A stretch of 38,196 nt of DNA from Candidatus Omnitrophota bacterium. Lineage in GTDB: Bacteria > Omnitrophota > Gorgyraeia > Zapsychrales > Zapsychraceae. The stretch spans positions 1 through 38,196 of the forward strand of contig JAGOSC010000025.1 in the NCBI GenBank assembly GCA_018062515.1, written 5' to 3'. Below the pieces are notes generated by a model. The model did not search any database and had not been told where the DNA came from. It worked only from the letters and a program-made list of their open reading frames with translations. Positions 7,283-13,158 of the stretch are shown piece by piece (within the stretch, counting starts at the first letter, position 1; each line of letters starts with the position of its first letter). Position numbers and translations under genes: made by a program.

Positions 7283-8137
7283 ATGTCAGACGAAATGTCT
7301 CTAACCAAAATCGCCGTTTTTAAAGGAAACAAAATCAGAAAAACACTTCACAATAATGAATGGTGGTTTTCTGTCGTTGATGTTGTACAAGTTTTAACGG
7401 ATCAAACAGATATTAACAAAGCAAGAAAATATTGGAACAAATTGGCACAGAGGTTAAGAGAAGAAGGAAGTGAGTTGGTGACAATTTGTCACCAACTGAA
7501 GTTACCGGCCGCTGACGGTAAACTGTATCCAACGGACTGTGCCAACACAGAAGGAATTTTTCGCATTATTCAGTCGATTCCTTCTCCCAAGGCCGAACCA
7601 TTCAAGCGTTGGTTGGCGAGAGTTGGTTATGAGCGGATTCAGGAAATTGAAGATCCGGAATTGGCGATGAAGAGAATGCGGGCCACGTACAAAGCCAAAG
7701 GATATTCAGATGCATGGATCGAAAAACGGGTGCGCGGGATAGCGATTCGAGAAGAATTGACAGATGAATGGAACAATCGAGGGATCAAAAATCAGGGGGA
7801 ATATGCGATTTTAACCGCGGAGATTTCCAAAGCTGCTTTTGGTGTTACTCCGTCGGAATATAAAAAATTAAAAGGCCTGGAACGCGAGAATCTGCGTGAT
7901 CATATGAATGATCTTGAATTGATTTTTTCTATGTTAGGCGAGGCATCGACGGTGGCGATTACCAGAAGCAAAGATACTCAAGGATTTCCGCAAAATAAAG
8001 AGGCCGCGATTGACGGCGGATCTGTTGCCGGAAAAGCGCGTGTTGACTTGGAAAAGAAAACAGGTAAACGTGTTATTAGCGACGATAATTATATTAAAAC
8101 CCCTCAAAATAAGAAATTGAAGAAAATTTCTGCTTAG
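7283..8137 (+). CDS. BRO-N domain protein, DinD / phage antirepressor-like
   Basis: The N-terminal 110 residues form a BRO-N domain (KIAVFKGNKIRKTLHNNEWWFSVVDVVQVL and LYPTDCANTEGIFRIIQSIPSPKAEPFKRWLA), typical of phage antirepressors and DNA-binding BRO proteins. The C-terminal motif GGSVAGKARVDLEKKTGKRVIS is the one also found at the end of DinD. I start at ATG 7283 because AAAGGGGA precedes it; upstream in-frame codons lie within the leader. The protein has 284 residues and looks intact. It shares its promoter type with the truncated dinD upstream. Role: probably a stress- or prophage-linked regulator; its DNA target is unknown. Confidence 0.88.
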   Translation: MSDEMSLTKIAVFKGNKIRKTLHNNEWWFSVVDVVQVLTDQTDINKARKYWNKLAQRLREEGSELVTICHQLKLPAADGKLYPTDCANTEGIFRIIQSIPSPKAEPFKRWLARVGYERIQEIEDPELAMKRMRATYKAKGYSDAWIEKRVRGIAIREELTDEWNNRGIKNQGEYAILTAEISKAAFGVTPSEYKKLKGLERENLRDHMNDLELIFSMLGEASTVAITRSKDTQGFPQNKEAAIDGGSVAGKARVDLEKKTGKRVISDDNYIKTPQNKKLKKISA

Positions 8138-8152
8138 TGAAAAAATAAGACA

Positions 8153-8178
8153 CCATTTCGTGGATATCCACGGAATGG
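8153..8178 (+). other. Near-perfect 26-bp hairpin after the BRO gene
   Basis: CCATTTCGTGGAT and ATCCACGGAATGG pair over 13 bp with one G-T pair, 16 bases after the BRO stop codon. No T-run follows, so it is not a classical terminator; it may stabilise the mRNA end or bind a protein. Confidence 0.65.
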
Positions 8179-8225
8179 TTAATCTTGTTCCAAGTGTCAG
8201 GTTTCTACCAACGATTACTGTCAAG

Positions 8226-8254
8226 ATTGGAAGCCGCAATTTGCGACTTCCAAT
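8226..8254. repeat. Palindromic repeat, family 2 (full copy)
   Basis: A 29-base palindrome with one mismatch: arm ATTGGAAGCCGCAA, centre T, arm TTGCGACTTCCAAT. A degenerate relative sits at 12890, also just after a small accessory gene. It looks like a dispersed REP-type element. Confidence 0.65.
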
Positions 8255-8284
8255 GAAGATAAAAAAAGACCATTGGATGAAGTA

Positions 8285-8314
8285 TATCTCAAAATTAGGT
8301 ATAAACTTGAGATA
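8285..8314 (+). promoter_or_regulatory. 30-bp inverted repeat, operator copy O1
   Basis: Ends TATCTC and GAGATA, total length 30, AT-rich core. About 55 bases here (8284-8340) match the region just before the fic gene (8584-8640), so O1 seems to be a duplicated fic leader now separated from fic by the STAS pseudogene. Confidence 0.7.
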
Positions 8315-8363
8315 AGAAATACCATAACTCACGTTTATTACTTATAGTAAAAGGAAAAATGAA

Positions 8364-8534
8364 ATGCCCAACAAACCCATCTATCTCGACAAAATCGATG
8401 AATTGGAAAAGGTCAGTATTGTCCGCTTGAAAGGGAACATTGATCAGCAAATGATTCCGATCAACAGCGGAAAATTCTGTGATAAGGCATCTAATCCCCG
8501 GTCTTCCACACCAAGCATAAAACCACTCACATGA
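8364..8534 (+). pseudogene. Truncated copy of the STAS-domain gene
   Basis: The first 32 residues (MPNKPIYLDKIDELEKVSIV, then RLKGNIDQQMIP) match the intact gene at 11693 with a single change, Ile for Glu at residue 6. After a small deletion the reading frame is lost, although AACAGCGGA and ATTCTG still echo the parent sequence, and it ends at TGA 8532. An AAGGA site survives 8 bases before the ATG. It lies between two copies of the duplicated fic leader. Confidence 0.8.
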
Positions 8535-8544
8535 GCGCCATACA

Positions 8545-8574
8545 TATCTCATTATTATACTTAAATTTGAGATA
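8545..8574 (+). promoter_or_regulatory. 30-bp inverted repeat, operator copy O2
   Basis: TATCTCATT...AATTTGAGATA, exactly 30 bases, same ends and length as O1 and O3. It starts 40 bases before O3, close to four helical turns, which would place bound dimers on the same DNA face. Confidence 0.7.
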
Positions 8575-8578
8575 TAAT

Positions 8579-8614
8579 TTGACATATCTCAAAATTAACA
8601 TTAAACTTGAGATA
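8579..8614 (+). promoter_or_regulatory. fic promoter with 30-bp operator copy O3
   Basis: TTGACA at 8579-8584 and TAAACT at 8602-8607 with a 17-base spacer. The operator O3 (8585-8614, ends TATCTC and GAGATA) begins immediately after the -35 and covers the -10. A protein bound here should block RNA polymerase. The natural candidate is the Fic protein itself, which has a C-terminal helix-turn-helix. Confidence 0.7.
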
Positions 8615-8654
8615 AGAAATAATATAACTCAAGTTCAAGAAATGGATATTTACA

Positions 8655-9794
8655 ATGAAATATGAATCAGGACAATATAAAAAGCATTTTTATTTAAAAG
8701 AATATGAATATCAAAGTTTTTCTCCCACCTTCATCAATCAAGCATATTTATGGGAAGATCAGCGTATTACTCTTCTTTTAGAGGAAGCTATGAGACTTTT
8801 GGGCGAACTAAACGCCTATTCGACGCTCGTTCCCGATGTCGATTTTTTTATAGAAATGCATGTGATTAAAGAAGCGACAACTTCTTCACGTATTGAAGGC
8901 ACGCGAACAGAAGTGGAAGAAGCTGTTTTGCCATTGGAAGAGATTTCTCCGGAAAGAAAAAATGATTGGAAAGAGGTACAGAATTATATTGGTGCAATGG
9001 GTTATGCGATTAATCGCCTTGAAAAGCTGCCGCTCTGTATGCGTCTTTTACAGGAAACCCACGGTAAATTGTTAGATAGTGTGCGTGGAAAAGAAAAGCA
9101 GCCGGGCGAAATCAGAAGGAGTCAAAACTGGATAGGTGGAACAAAGCTTAAAGACGCGACCTTTATTCCTCCTCATCATGATGAATTGCCAAGTTTGCTC
9201 TCGGATTTGGAAAAATTTTGGCATAATAGGACTCTTCAAATTCCACAACTGATTAAATTAGCGATGAGTCATTATCAGTTTGAAACAATCCATCCGTTTC
9301 TCGATGGGAATGGCCGCATCGGAAGATTATTAATAACATTACAGCTGGTGGACTATAAAATTCTTAAAAAACCTGCACTCTATTTATCAGATTATTTTGA
9401 AAAGAATCGAGGAGAATATTTCGATGCTCTAACCCTTGTTCGTGCGTCGAGTGATATGGAAAGTTGGATCCGATTTTTTTTGAACGGTATTATTCTGACC
9501 GCAGAAAAGGGAGTAGGAACATTTGAGAAGATCATTGCTCTACGTAGTCAATTTGAAAAGAAAATTCTCTTATTTGGAAGACGGGCTGAGATGGGTCAAA
9601 AGCTGCTGCTTCATTTGTTTTCACAACCTGCTACAAATATTAGTAATGCTTCTCACGAGTTGGGTGTAACCTATAACACAGCAAATAGTCTAATTAAACA
9701 GTTTGTCGAGGCCGGTATACTGAAAGAAATTACAGGGTATTCCAGGAATCAATTTTTTATGCTTTCCGAATATCTGGCTTTATTTCGGGAATAA
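8655..9794 (+). CDS. Fic family protein with inhibitory helix and C-terminal HTH
   Basis: A complete Fic enzyme of 379 residues, predicted to AMPylate a protein target. An N-terminal Fic_N domain contains the inhibitory motif S77-SRI-E81-G82, matching the (S/T)xxxE(G/N) helix of self-inhibited class II Fic proteins. The catalytic core HPFLDGNGRIGR starts at His213. The C-terminal 70 residues (NISNASHELGVTYNTANSLIKQFVEAGILKEI) form a winged helix likely to bind DNA. The gene is preceded by a promoter overlapped by one of three 30-bp inverted repeats, consistent with autorepression. No separate antitoxin gene is evident, as expected for class II. Target unknown. Confidence 0.95.
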   Translation: MKYESGQYKKHFYLKEYEYQSFSPTFINQAYLWEDQRITLLLEEAMRLLGELNAYSTLVPDVDFFIEMHVIKEATTSSRIEGTRTEVEEAVLPLEEISPERKNDWKEVQNYIGAMGYAINRLEKLPLCMRLLQETHGKLLDSVRGKEKQPGEIRRSQNWIGGTKLKDATFIPPHHDELPSLLSDLEKFWHNRTLQIPQLIKLAMSHYQFETIHPFLDGNGRIGRLLITLQLVDYKILKKPALYLSDYFEKNRGEYFDALTLVRASSDMESWIRFFLNGIILTAEKGVGTFEKIIALRSQFEKKILLFGRRAEMGQKLLLHLFSQPATNISNASHELGVTYNTANSLIKQFVEAGILKEITGYSRNQFFMLSEYLALFRE

Positions 9795-9807
9795 AATGCT
9801 AATCAAA

Positions 9808-9825
9808 ACTTAGCTCAGCTGGTAG
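9808..9825 (+). other. tRNA D-arm-like remnant
   Basis: ACTTAGCTCAGCTGGTAGA-type sequence matches the 5' D-arm of many bacterial tRNAs, but no anticodon arm, T-arm or acceptor pairing follows. It lies between fic and the next gene and may be a scar of rearrangement at a tRNA. Confidence 0.35.
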
Positions 9826-9866
9826 ACTGAATATTGTCAATGCATGATCTTTTTGAGGAGGTATAC

Positions 9867-10601
9867 ATGAAATATAAGAAAATACTTTTATTAGCGGTAG
9901 CCATGATATTGGCTTTTGGAAATTCTGCCTGTGCTTCGACTAATAAAAATTTGACCAGAATTGATGAGGTGCCGTTATATGGAGGCATGGACAGACAAGC
10001 CGACAAAAGGTTTAGAGAAGGTGACGAAAAATTTATAAAGAGCGTTTCCAAGAAATGGGGAAGCCGGGAAGCGGCCGCCAAAGCATGGGTCGATCAAGGT
10101 TTTGCTTTTTATTTCAGGGATGATTTAGGAATGGCTATGCGACGTTTTAATCAAGCTTGGCTTTTAGATCCGAATAATCCTGAAGTTTATCATGGTTTGG
10201 CCTCTGTGCTGTACGATAAAGATGATGTGTGTGGTTCTATGGAGATGTTTGAAAAAGGGCTTACACTCAAGTGGACGGCTTCCAATGAGTCGGGGTTTTT
10301 AGCTGATGCGGCTAAAGCCATGTCTTATTGTGCCGTTCAAAGAAAAAATCAAGGCCATGATGGATATGCCGAATTAATTAAAAAATCCGACGAGACATTC
10401 TTAAGAGCAGAAGAACTTTTTAAGGCAAGGCGTGACCTTGCCAATGGTTATCTGTATTCAAACTGGTGGATGGCTTTGTACACTCGAGGAGAATATGCTG
10501 AAGCCTGGAAAAAAGTTTTTCTCATGAGGGAAGAAGGTGGTGAAATGAGAGGAAATTATGTCCAAGGTCTAAAGGCAGCGATGCCGGAACCTTCGAAATA
10601 A
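9867..10601 (+). CDS. TPR-containing probable lipoprotein
   Basis: Start at ATG 9867 follows an excellent GAGGAGG 7 bases upstream; the in-frame start at 9834 is too early for a signal peptide. The N-terminus KYKKILLLAVAMILAFGNSACAS is a signal peptide ending in a probable lipobox (Ser-Ala-Cys, with unusual Asn at -3). Residues about 85-135 contain TPR-like helices (AKAWVDQGFAFYFRDDLGMAMRRFNQAWLLDPNNPEVYHGLASVLYDKDDVCGSMEMFEKGL shown as helix pairs), and a second helical region ends near the C-terminus. It lies 56 bases before a pilin-like gene; a role in assembling or anchoring the pilin-like proteins is possible but only inferred. Confidence 0.8.
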   Translation: MKYKKILLLAVAMILAFGNSACASTNKNLTRIDEVPLYGGMDRQADKRFREGDEKFIKSVSKKWGSREAAAKAWVDQGFAFYFRDDLGMAMRRFNQAWLLDPNNPEVYHGLASVLYDKDDVCGSMEMFEKGLTLKWTASNESGFLADAAKAMSYCAVQRKNQGHDGYAELIKKSDETFLRAEELFKARRDLANGYLYSNWWMALYTRGEYAEAWKKVFLMREEGGEMRGNYVQGLKAAMPEPSK

Positions 10602-10657
10602 GGAATAAGAATTAAGGGGTAAATAATCAATCGTCACATTCACAAGGAGAAACGCCT

Positions 10658-10981
10658 ATGTATAAATTAAAAAACAGTACGGATTTCGTTTCAAGCCAGA
10701 ACAAAAATGGATTTACGCTCCTAGAAATTATTGTCGTCATTGTTATTGTGGGGGTACTCGGGTCATTGGCATTGCCGCGTTATTTTGCACAAGCGGAGTT
10801 CTCACGGTCGGCAGAGGCAATGATTTCGATCAAAAATATTCGAGAGTCCATTCAGCGTTGCCGAATAAATTATCCGAGTGATGTTTCACGCTGCGCCAAT
10901 TTCGACGACCTTGATATTGAGGATCCAGGTGCCGCGCCCGATGCCAATTTTTCATATACATGGTGGGACGATTCCATATAA
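10658..10981 (+). CDS. Type IV pilin-like protein, C-terminally short
   Basis: A class III signal is seen: a basic/polar leader ending NG, cleavage before FTLLE, and a hydrophobic helix IIVVIVIVGVLGSLALPRYF. Phe1 and Glu5 of mature pilins are present. The middle part RSAEAMISIKNIRESIQRCR and DLDIEDPGAAPDANFSYTW is typical of pilins. The protein stops after WWDDSI at 107 residues, where related pilins continue with a beta strand such as TATR and a G-rich end, so the C-terminal third seems lost. AAGGAG stands 8 bases before the ATG. It is the first of three pilin-like genes in a row. Confidence 0.88.
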   Translation: MYKLKNSTDFVSSQNKNGFTLLEIIVVIVIVGVLGSLALPRYFAQAEFSRSAEAMISIKNIRESIQRCRINYPSDVSRCANFDDLDIEDPGAAPDANFSYTWWDDSI

Positions 10982-11014
10982 AAATAAAACTTTCTGACAG
11001 AAGGAGAAATGTTT

Positions 11015-11311
11015 ATGTCTAAACTGAAAAATACAGTCGGTTTGTCTATACAAAAGAAAAACGGTTTTACGATTGCAAAAACATTCGTCGCTATTATTGC
11101 CATTGGTATTCTGATTACGTTGGCTTTACCGCGTTTTTTGTCGCACCTCGATTTCACACGTTCAGCTGAAGCCCGAATAGTTACGGGATTAACCATAACC
11201 GCCACCCGAACAAGTAATAATGGGGGGAACGATGGTGATACAGTTGTCGTGACTTATGGGCCGACTCGAACAGTCCGAAGCGGGACGGGGGCATTTGCCT
11301 CGATTAAATAG
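11015..11311 (+). CDS. Pilin-like protein with Lys at position 5, middle region absent
   Basis: ATG 11015 is chosen over 11009 because AAGGAG (11001-11006) is then at 8 bases instead of 2. The leader ends KKNG, followed by FTIAKTFVAIIAIGILITLALPRFL: the usual pilin helix, but Lys stands where mature pilins have Glu5. After SAEAR the protein goes directly to GLTITATRT and a Gly/Thr-rich end SGTGAF, which resembles the C-terminal beta part of longer pilins. The alpha-beta loop found in the first gene is missing. The product has 98 residues. It is a paralogue of the next gene. Confidence 0.8.
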   Translation: MSKLKNTVGLSIQKKNGFTIAKTFVAIIAIGILITLALPRFLSHLDFTRSAEARIVTGLTITATRTSNNGGNDGDTVVVTYGPTRTVRSGTGAFASIK

Positions 11312-11323
11312 GGAGGAATGTTT

Positions 11324-11629
11324 ATGTCTAAACTAAAAAATACATTCGGTTTTTCATTTATTCAAAAGGAAAATGGTTTTACGATGACCAAAACTTTCGT
11401 CGTCGTTATTGTCATGAGCGCTCTCATTACATTGGCTTTGGCGCGTTTTCTTCCACATGTCGATTTCACGCGTTCCGCTGAAGCTGTAACTGTTACGCCT
11501 GTAGGATTAAAAATAACAGCGACTCGGACAAATCGTAATGGAGGTAATGTTGGTGATAAAGTTGTCGTGTTTTATTCGGATATGGGAACAACTCGAAGCG
11601 GGACGGGGGCATTTAAATCGATAAAATAG
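11324..11629 (+). CDS. Pilin-like protein with Lys at position 5, second copy
   Basis: A tandem paralogue of the preceding gene: same leader (MSKLKNT), same FTMTKTF with Lys at mature position 5, same SAEA joint and same C-terminal LKITATRT...SGTGAFKSIK. ATG 11324 is preferred over 11318 because GGGAGG (11311-11316) then lies 7 bases away; the site overlaps the end of the previous gene, so they are co-transcribed. The helix retains about 20 hydrophobic residues. If processed by a prepilin peptidase, it would give a mature protein of about 80 residues, very small for a pilin. Confidence 0.8.
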   Translation: MSKLKNTFGFSFIQKENGFTMTKTFVVVIVMSALITLALARFLPHVDFTRSAEAVTVTPVGLKITATRTNRNGGNVGDKVVVFYSDMGTTRSGTGAFKSIK

Positions 11630-11692
11630 AGATGAGAACAGAACGGATCAGGTTTTTAAAGGAACACGTTCATTGAAGGAGATGAAATCTAA

Positions 11693-12058
11693 ATGCCGAA
11701 TAAACCGGAGTATCTTGATAAAATTGACGAGTTGGAAAAGGTAAGTATAGTTCGATTAAAAGGGAACATTGATCAGCAAATGATTCCGGTCATTCAAGAG
11801 CGGATTCTGGCCAATCGTAAAAAAGGCTCTAAGATTGATAAGAATGTATTGGTGGATTATGCCCTCGTCGAGAAAGTCGATAGCGCGGCGGTTGCCTTTC
11901 ATCTTATCCGGTTAAAAGAATATGAAGTCAAAGGATTTAAAATCGGTTTTATGAATGCGTCCGATGAGCTTTTGGCGTATTTAAATATGTTCCGTTTAAG
12001 CGCTGCGTTTAAGATTTATTCAAACGAAAAACAAGCGCTCGCAGAGTTGAATAAATAA
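11693..12058 (+). CDS. STAS-domain protein (anti-sigma factor antagonist-like)
   Basis: A single STAS domain fills the 121-residue protein. It has the opening strand VSIVRLKGNID, the central VLVDYALVEKVDSAAVAFHLIRLKEYEVKG and IGFMNASDELLAYLNMFRLSAAFKIY. In STAS antagonists such as SpoIIAA the Ser of the DS pair (VDSAA here) is phosphorylated by an anti-sigma kinase; no kinase gene is adjacent. AAGGAG lies 11 bases upstream. Two fragments of the gene occur at 8364 and 14996, so this is the surviving full copy. Its partner must be encoded elsewhere. Confidence 0.88.
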   Translation: MPNKPEYLDKIDELEKVSIVRLKGNIDQQMIPVIQERILANRKKGSKIDKNVLVDYALVEKVDSAAVAFHLIRLKEYEVKGFKIGFMNASDELLAYLNMFRLSAAFKIYSNEKQALAELNK

Positions 12059-12063
12059 ACGCT

Positions 12064-12091
12064 TTGACAAAATTTCTTCTTTGAATACAAT
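12064..12091 (+). promoter_or_regulatory. Sigma70-type promoter, shared with 5314
   Basis: TTGACA, 16-base spacer, TACAAT. It begins 5 bases after the STAS stop codon and is the sister of the promoter at 5314, with about 34 of 39 bases identical. No terminator follows here, unlike at the first copy, so transcription could run into the second toxin-antitoxin pair. Confidence 0.65.
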
Positions 12092-12142
12092 AAAATCATC
12101 CCCCAGAAGTCTTTTCCCTCACATAATTCCATAATAATAAAT

Positions 12143-12171
12143 TTGCAAATATGTACCAATAATGGTACATT
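12143..12171 (+). promoter_or_regulatory. Second toxin-antitoxin promoter with perfect inverted repeat
   Basis: TTGCAA (12143-12148), 17-base spacer, TACATT (12166-12171). Between and over these lies TGTACC-AATAAT-GGTACA (12152-12169), a perfect inverted repeat and a likely operator for the XRE antitoxin. Confidence 0.75.
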
Positions 12172-12195
12172 TTAACTGCAGGTTGTTAAGTCTCC

Positions 12196-12540
12196 ATGCC
12201 TCAAATAAATTTTTTGAAAGTCGTTTTTTATCAGACAGCTGCTGGTCATGAACCAGTCCGAGAATGGTTAAAATCATTATCGAAAGAAGAAAGAAAATTG
12301 CTCGGGGAAGATATTAAGACGGTACAATTCGGATGGCCGATTGGTATGCCTATTGTCAAAAAGCTGGATAATAGAATTTGGGAAATCAGGACAAAATTAA
12401 GGGATAAAACATCGCGAGTGTTGATTGCAGTGTACGAGCAGAATATAGTGTTATTGCATGGATTTACCAAGAAGAGCAGAAAAATACCCAAAAACGATTT
12501 GGATTTAGCCAGACAACGACTTAAAGATTTGGGAGGTTAG
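12196..12540 (+). CDS. HigB/Gp49-type toxin (second toxin-antitoxin pair)
   Basis: The 114-residue protein matches the phage Gp49/HigB branch of RelE-fold toxins: an N-terminal VVFYQTAAGHEPVREWLKSL, the central GMPIVKKLDNRIWEIRTKLRDKTSRVLIAVYEQNIVLLHGFTKKSRKIP and a helical end DLDLARQRLKDL. The family cleaves mRNA during translation. No strong ribosome-binding site precedes ATG 12196 and the leader from the predicted start is only about 18 bases. The antitoxin follows 4 bases after the stop. It differs in sequence from the first toxin at 5452, so the two pairs are probably independent. Confidence 0.92.
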   Translation: MPQINFLKVVFYQTAAGHEPVREWLKSLSKEERKLLGEDIKTVQFGWPIGMPIVKKLDNRIWEIRTKLRDKTSRVLIAVYEQNIVLLHGFTKKSRKIPKNDLDLARQRLKDLGG

Positions 12541-12544
12541 TTTA

Positions 12545-12829
12545 ATGAAAAATAAACATCTCGGCAGTGATTTTGATGATTTCCTGAAAGAAGAAAATAT
12601 TTTAGAGGATGCTCAGGCGGCGGCTATTAAACGCGTCGTCGCTTTTCAAATTCAGGAGATTATGAAAAGTAAGCATATTAGTAAAAGTGAGATGACGGCC
12701 AGGATGCAAATTAAAAGCCGGACTCAACTGGATCGGTTGCTGGATCCTAAAAATTTATCGGTGACGCTTTTAACACTGGAAAAAGCGGCCAACGCTCTCG
12801 GAAAAAAATTAGAGATTCATTTTGTCTGA
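12545..12829 (+). CDS. XRE-family antitoxin (second toxin-antitoxin pair)
   Basis: A 94-residue helix-turn-helix protein of the type that accompanies Gp49/HigB toxins. It has FQIQEIMKSKHISKSEMTARMQIKSRTQLDRLLDP and the C-terminal SVTLLTLEKAANALGKKLEIHF. It should neutralise the upstream toxin and bind the inverted repeat at 12152. The 4-base gap suggests coupled translation. A strong hairpin lies 5 bases after the stop. Confidence 0.92.
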   Translation: MKNKHLGSDFDDFLKEENILEDAQAAAIKRVVAFQIQEIMKSKHISKSEMTARMQIKSRTQLDRLLDPKNLSVTLLTLEKAANALGKKLEIHFV

Positions 12830-12834
12830 ATGAA

Positions 12835-12855
12835 GTGTACGAAGAATTCGTACAC
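12835..12855 (+). other. Hairpin after the second antitoxin gene
   Basis: Perfect 9-bp stem GTGTACGAA / TTCGTACAC with a GAA loop, immediately after the gene. No T-run follows, so termination here would need Rho or the element protects the mRNA end. The stem shares GTAC with the operator upstream of the pair, which may be chance. Confidence 0.6.
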
Positions 12856-12889
12856 CTGAAATCTACTCGTTACCAATCACCAATTACAA

Positions 12890-12911
12890 ATTGGAAGTCG
12901 CAATTTGCGAC
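12890..12911. repeat. Palindromic repeat, family 2 (degenerate copy)
   Basis: ATTGGAAGTCGCAA and TTGCGAC around a central T match the left arm and core of the element at 8226; the outer right arm has diverged (CAGTTC instead of TTCCAAT). Confidence 0.55.
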
Positions 12912-13158
12912 CAGTTCACGAGTCAGAATAAATACAAAGTCGTCAGAAAATCTTTCCCGCCCTCGAGCTATTATTTTATTTTCCTTTCCGATTTTCCTAT
13001 TCCAGGATATTTGAACTCAATATTTTTCTTAATTATACCTTGGTTCAATTGATTAATTTATTCTCACAGTTAAAATACGCGTCGTTAAAAGAACTATAGG
13101 TTCATGATATTAAGCACTTGATATTCTACTTTTAATGCCACAACCGAGGAGCCACACC
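12912..13158. other. Gene-free AT-rich spacer before the TIGR03790-like genes
   Basis: Apart from the hairpin and repeat just upstream, I see no gene or strong hairpin here. AT-rich stretches around 13030-13110 could hold the promoter of the 13159 gene, but no clear -35/-10 pair stands out. Confidence 0.4.

Noticed and set aside
7934..8332. Minus-strand open frame spanning the end of the BRO gene and the palindromic repeat
   Set aside because: It covers known coding sequence and palindromes, with no start signal or recognised domain.
8545..8614. CRISPR-like array at the 30-bp repeats
   Set aside because: Only two adjacent units, they are palindromic and AT-rich with a 10-base gap, and they overlap a promoter; no cas genes are present.
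12835..12855. Classical terminator after the second toxin-antitoxin pair
   Set aside because: The stem is strong but no T-run follows, so it is recorded only as a hairpin.
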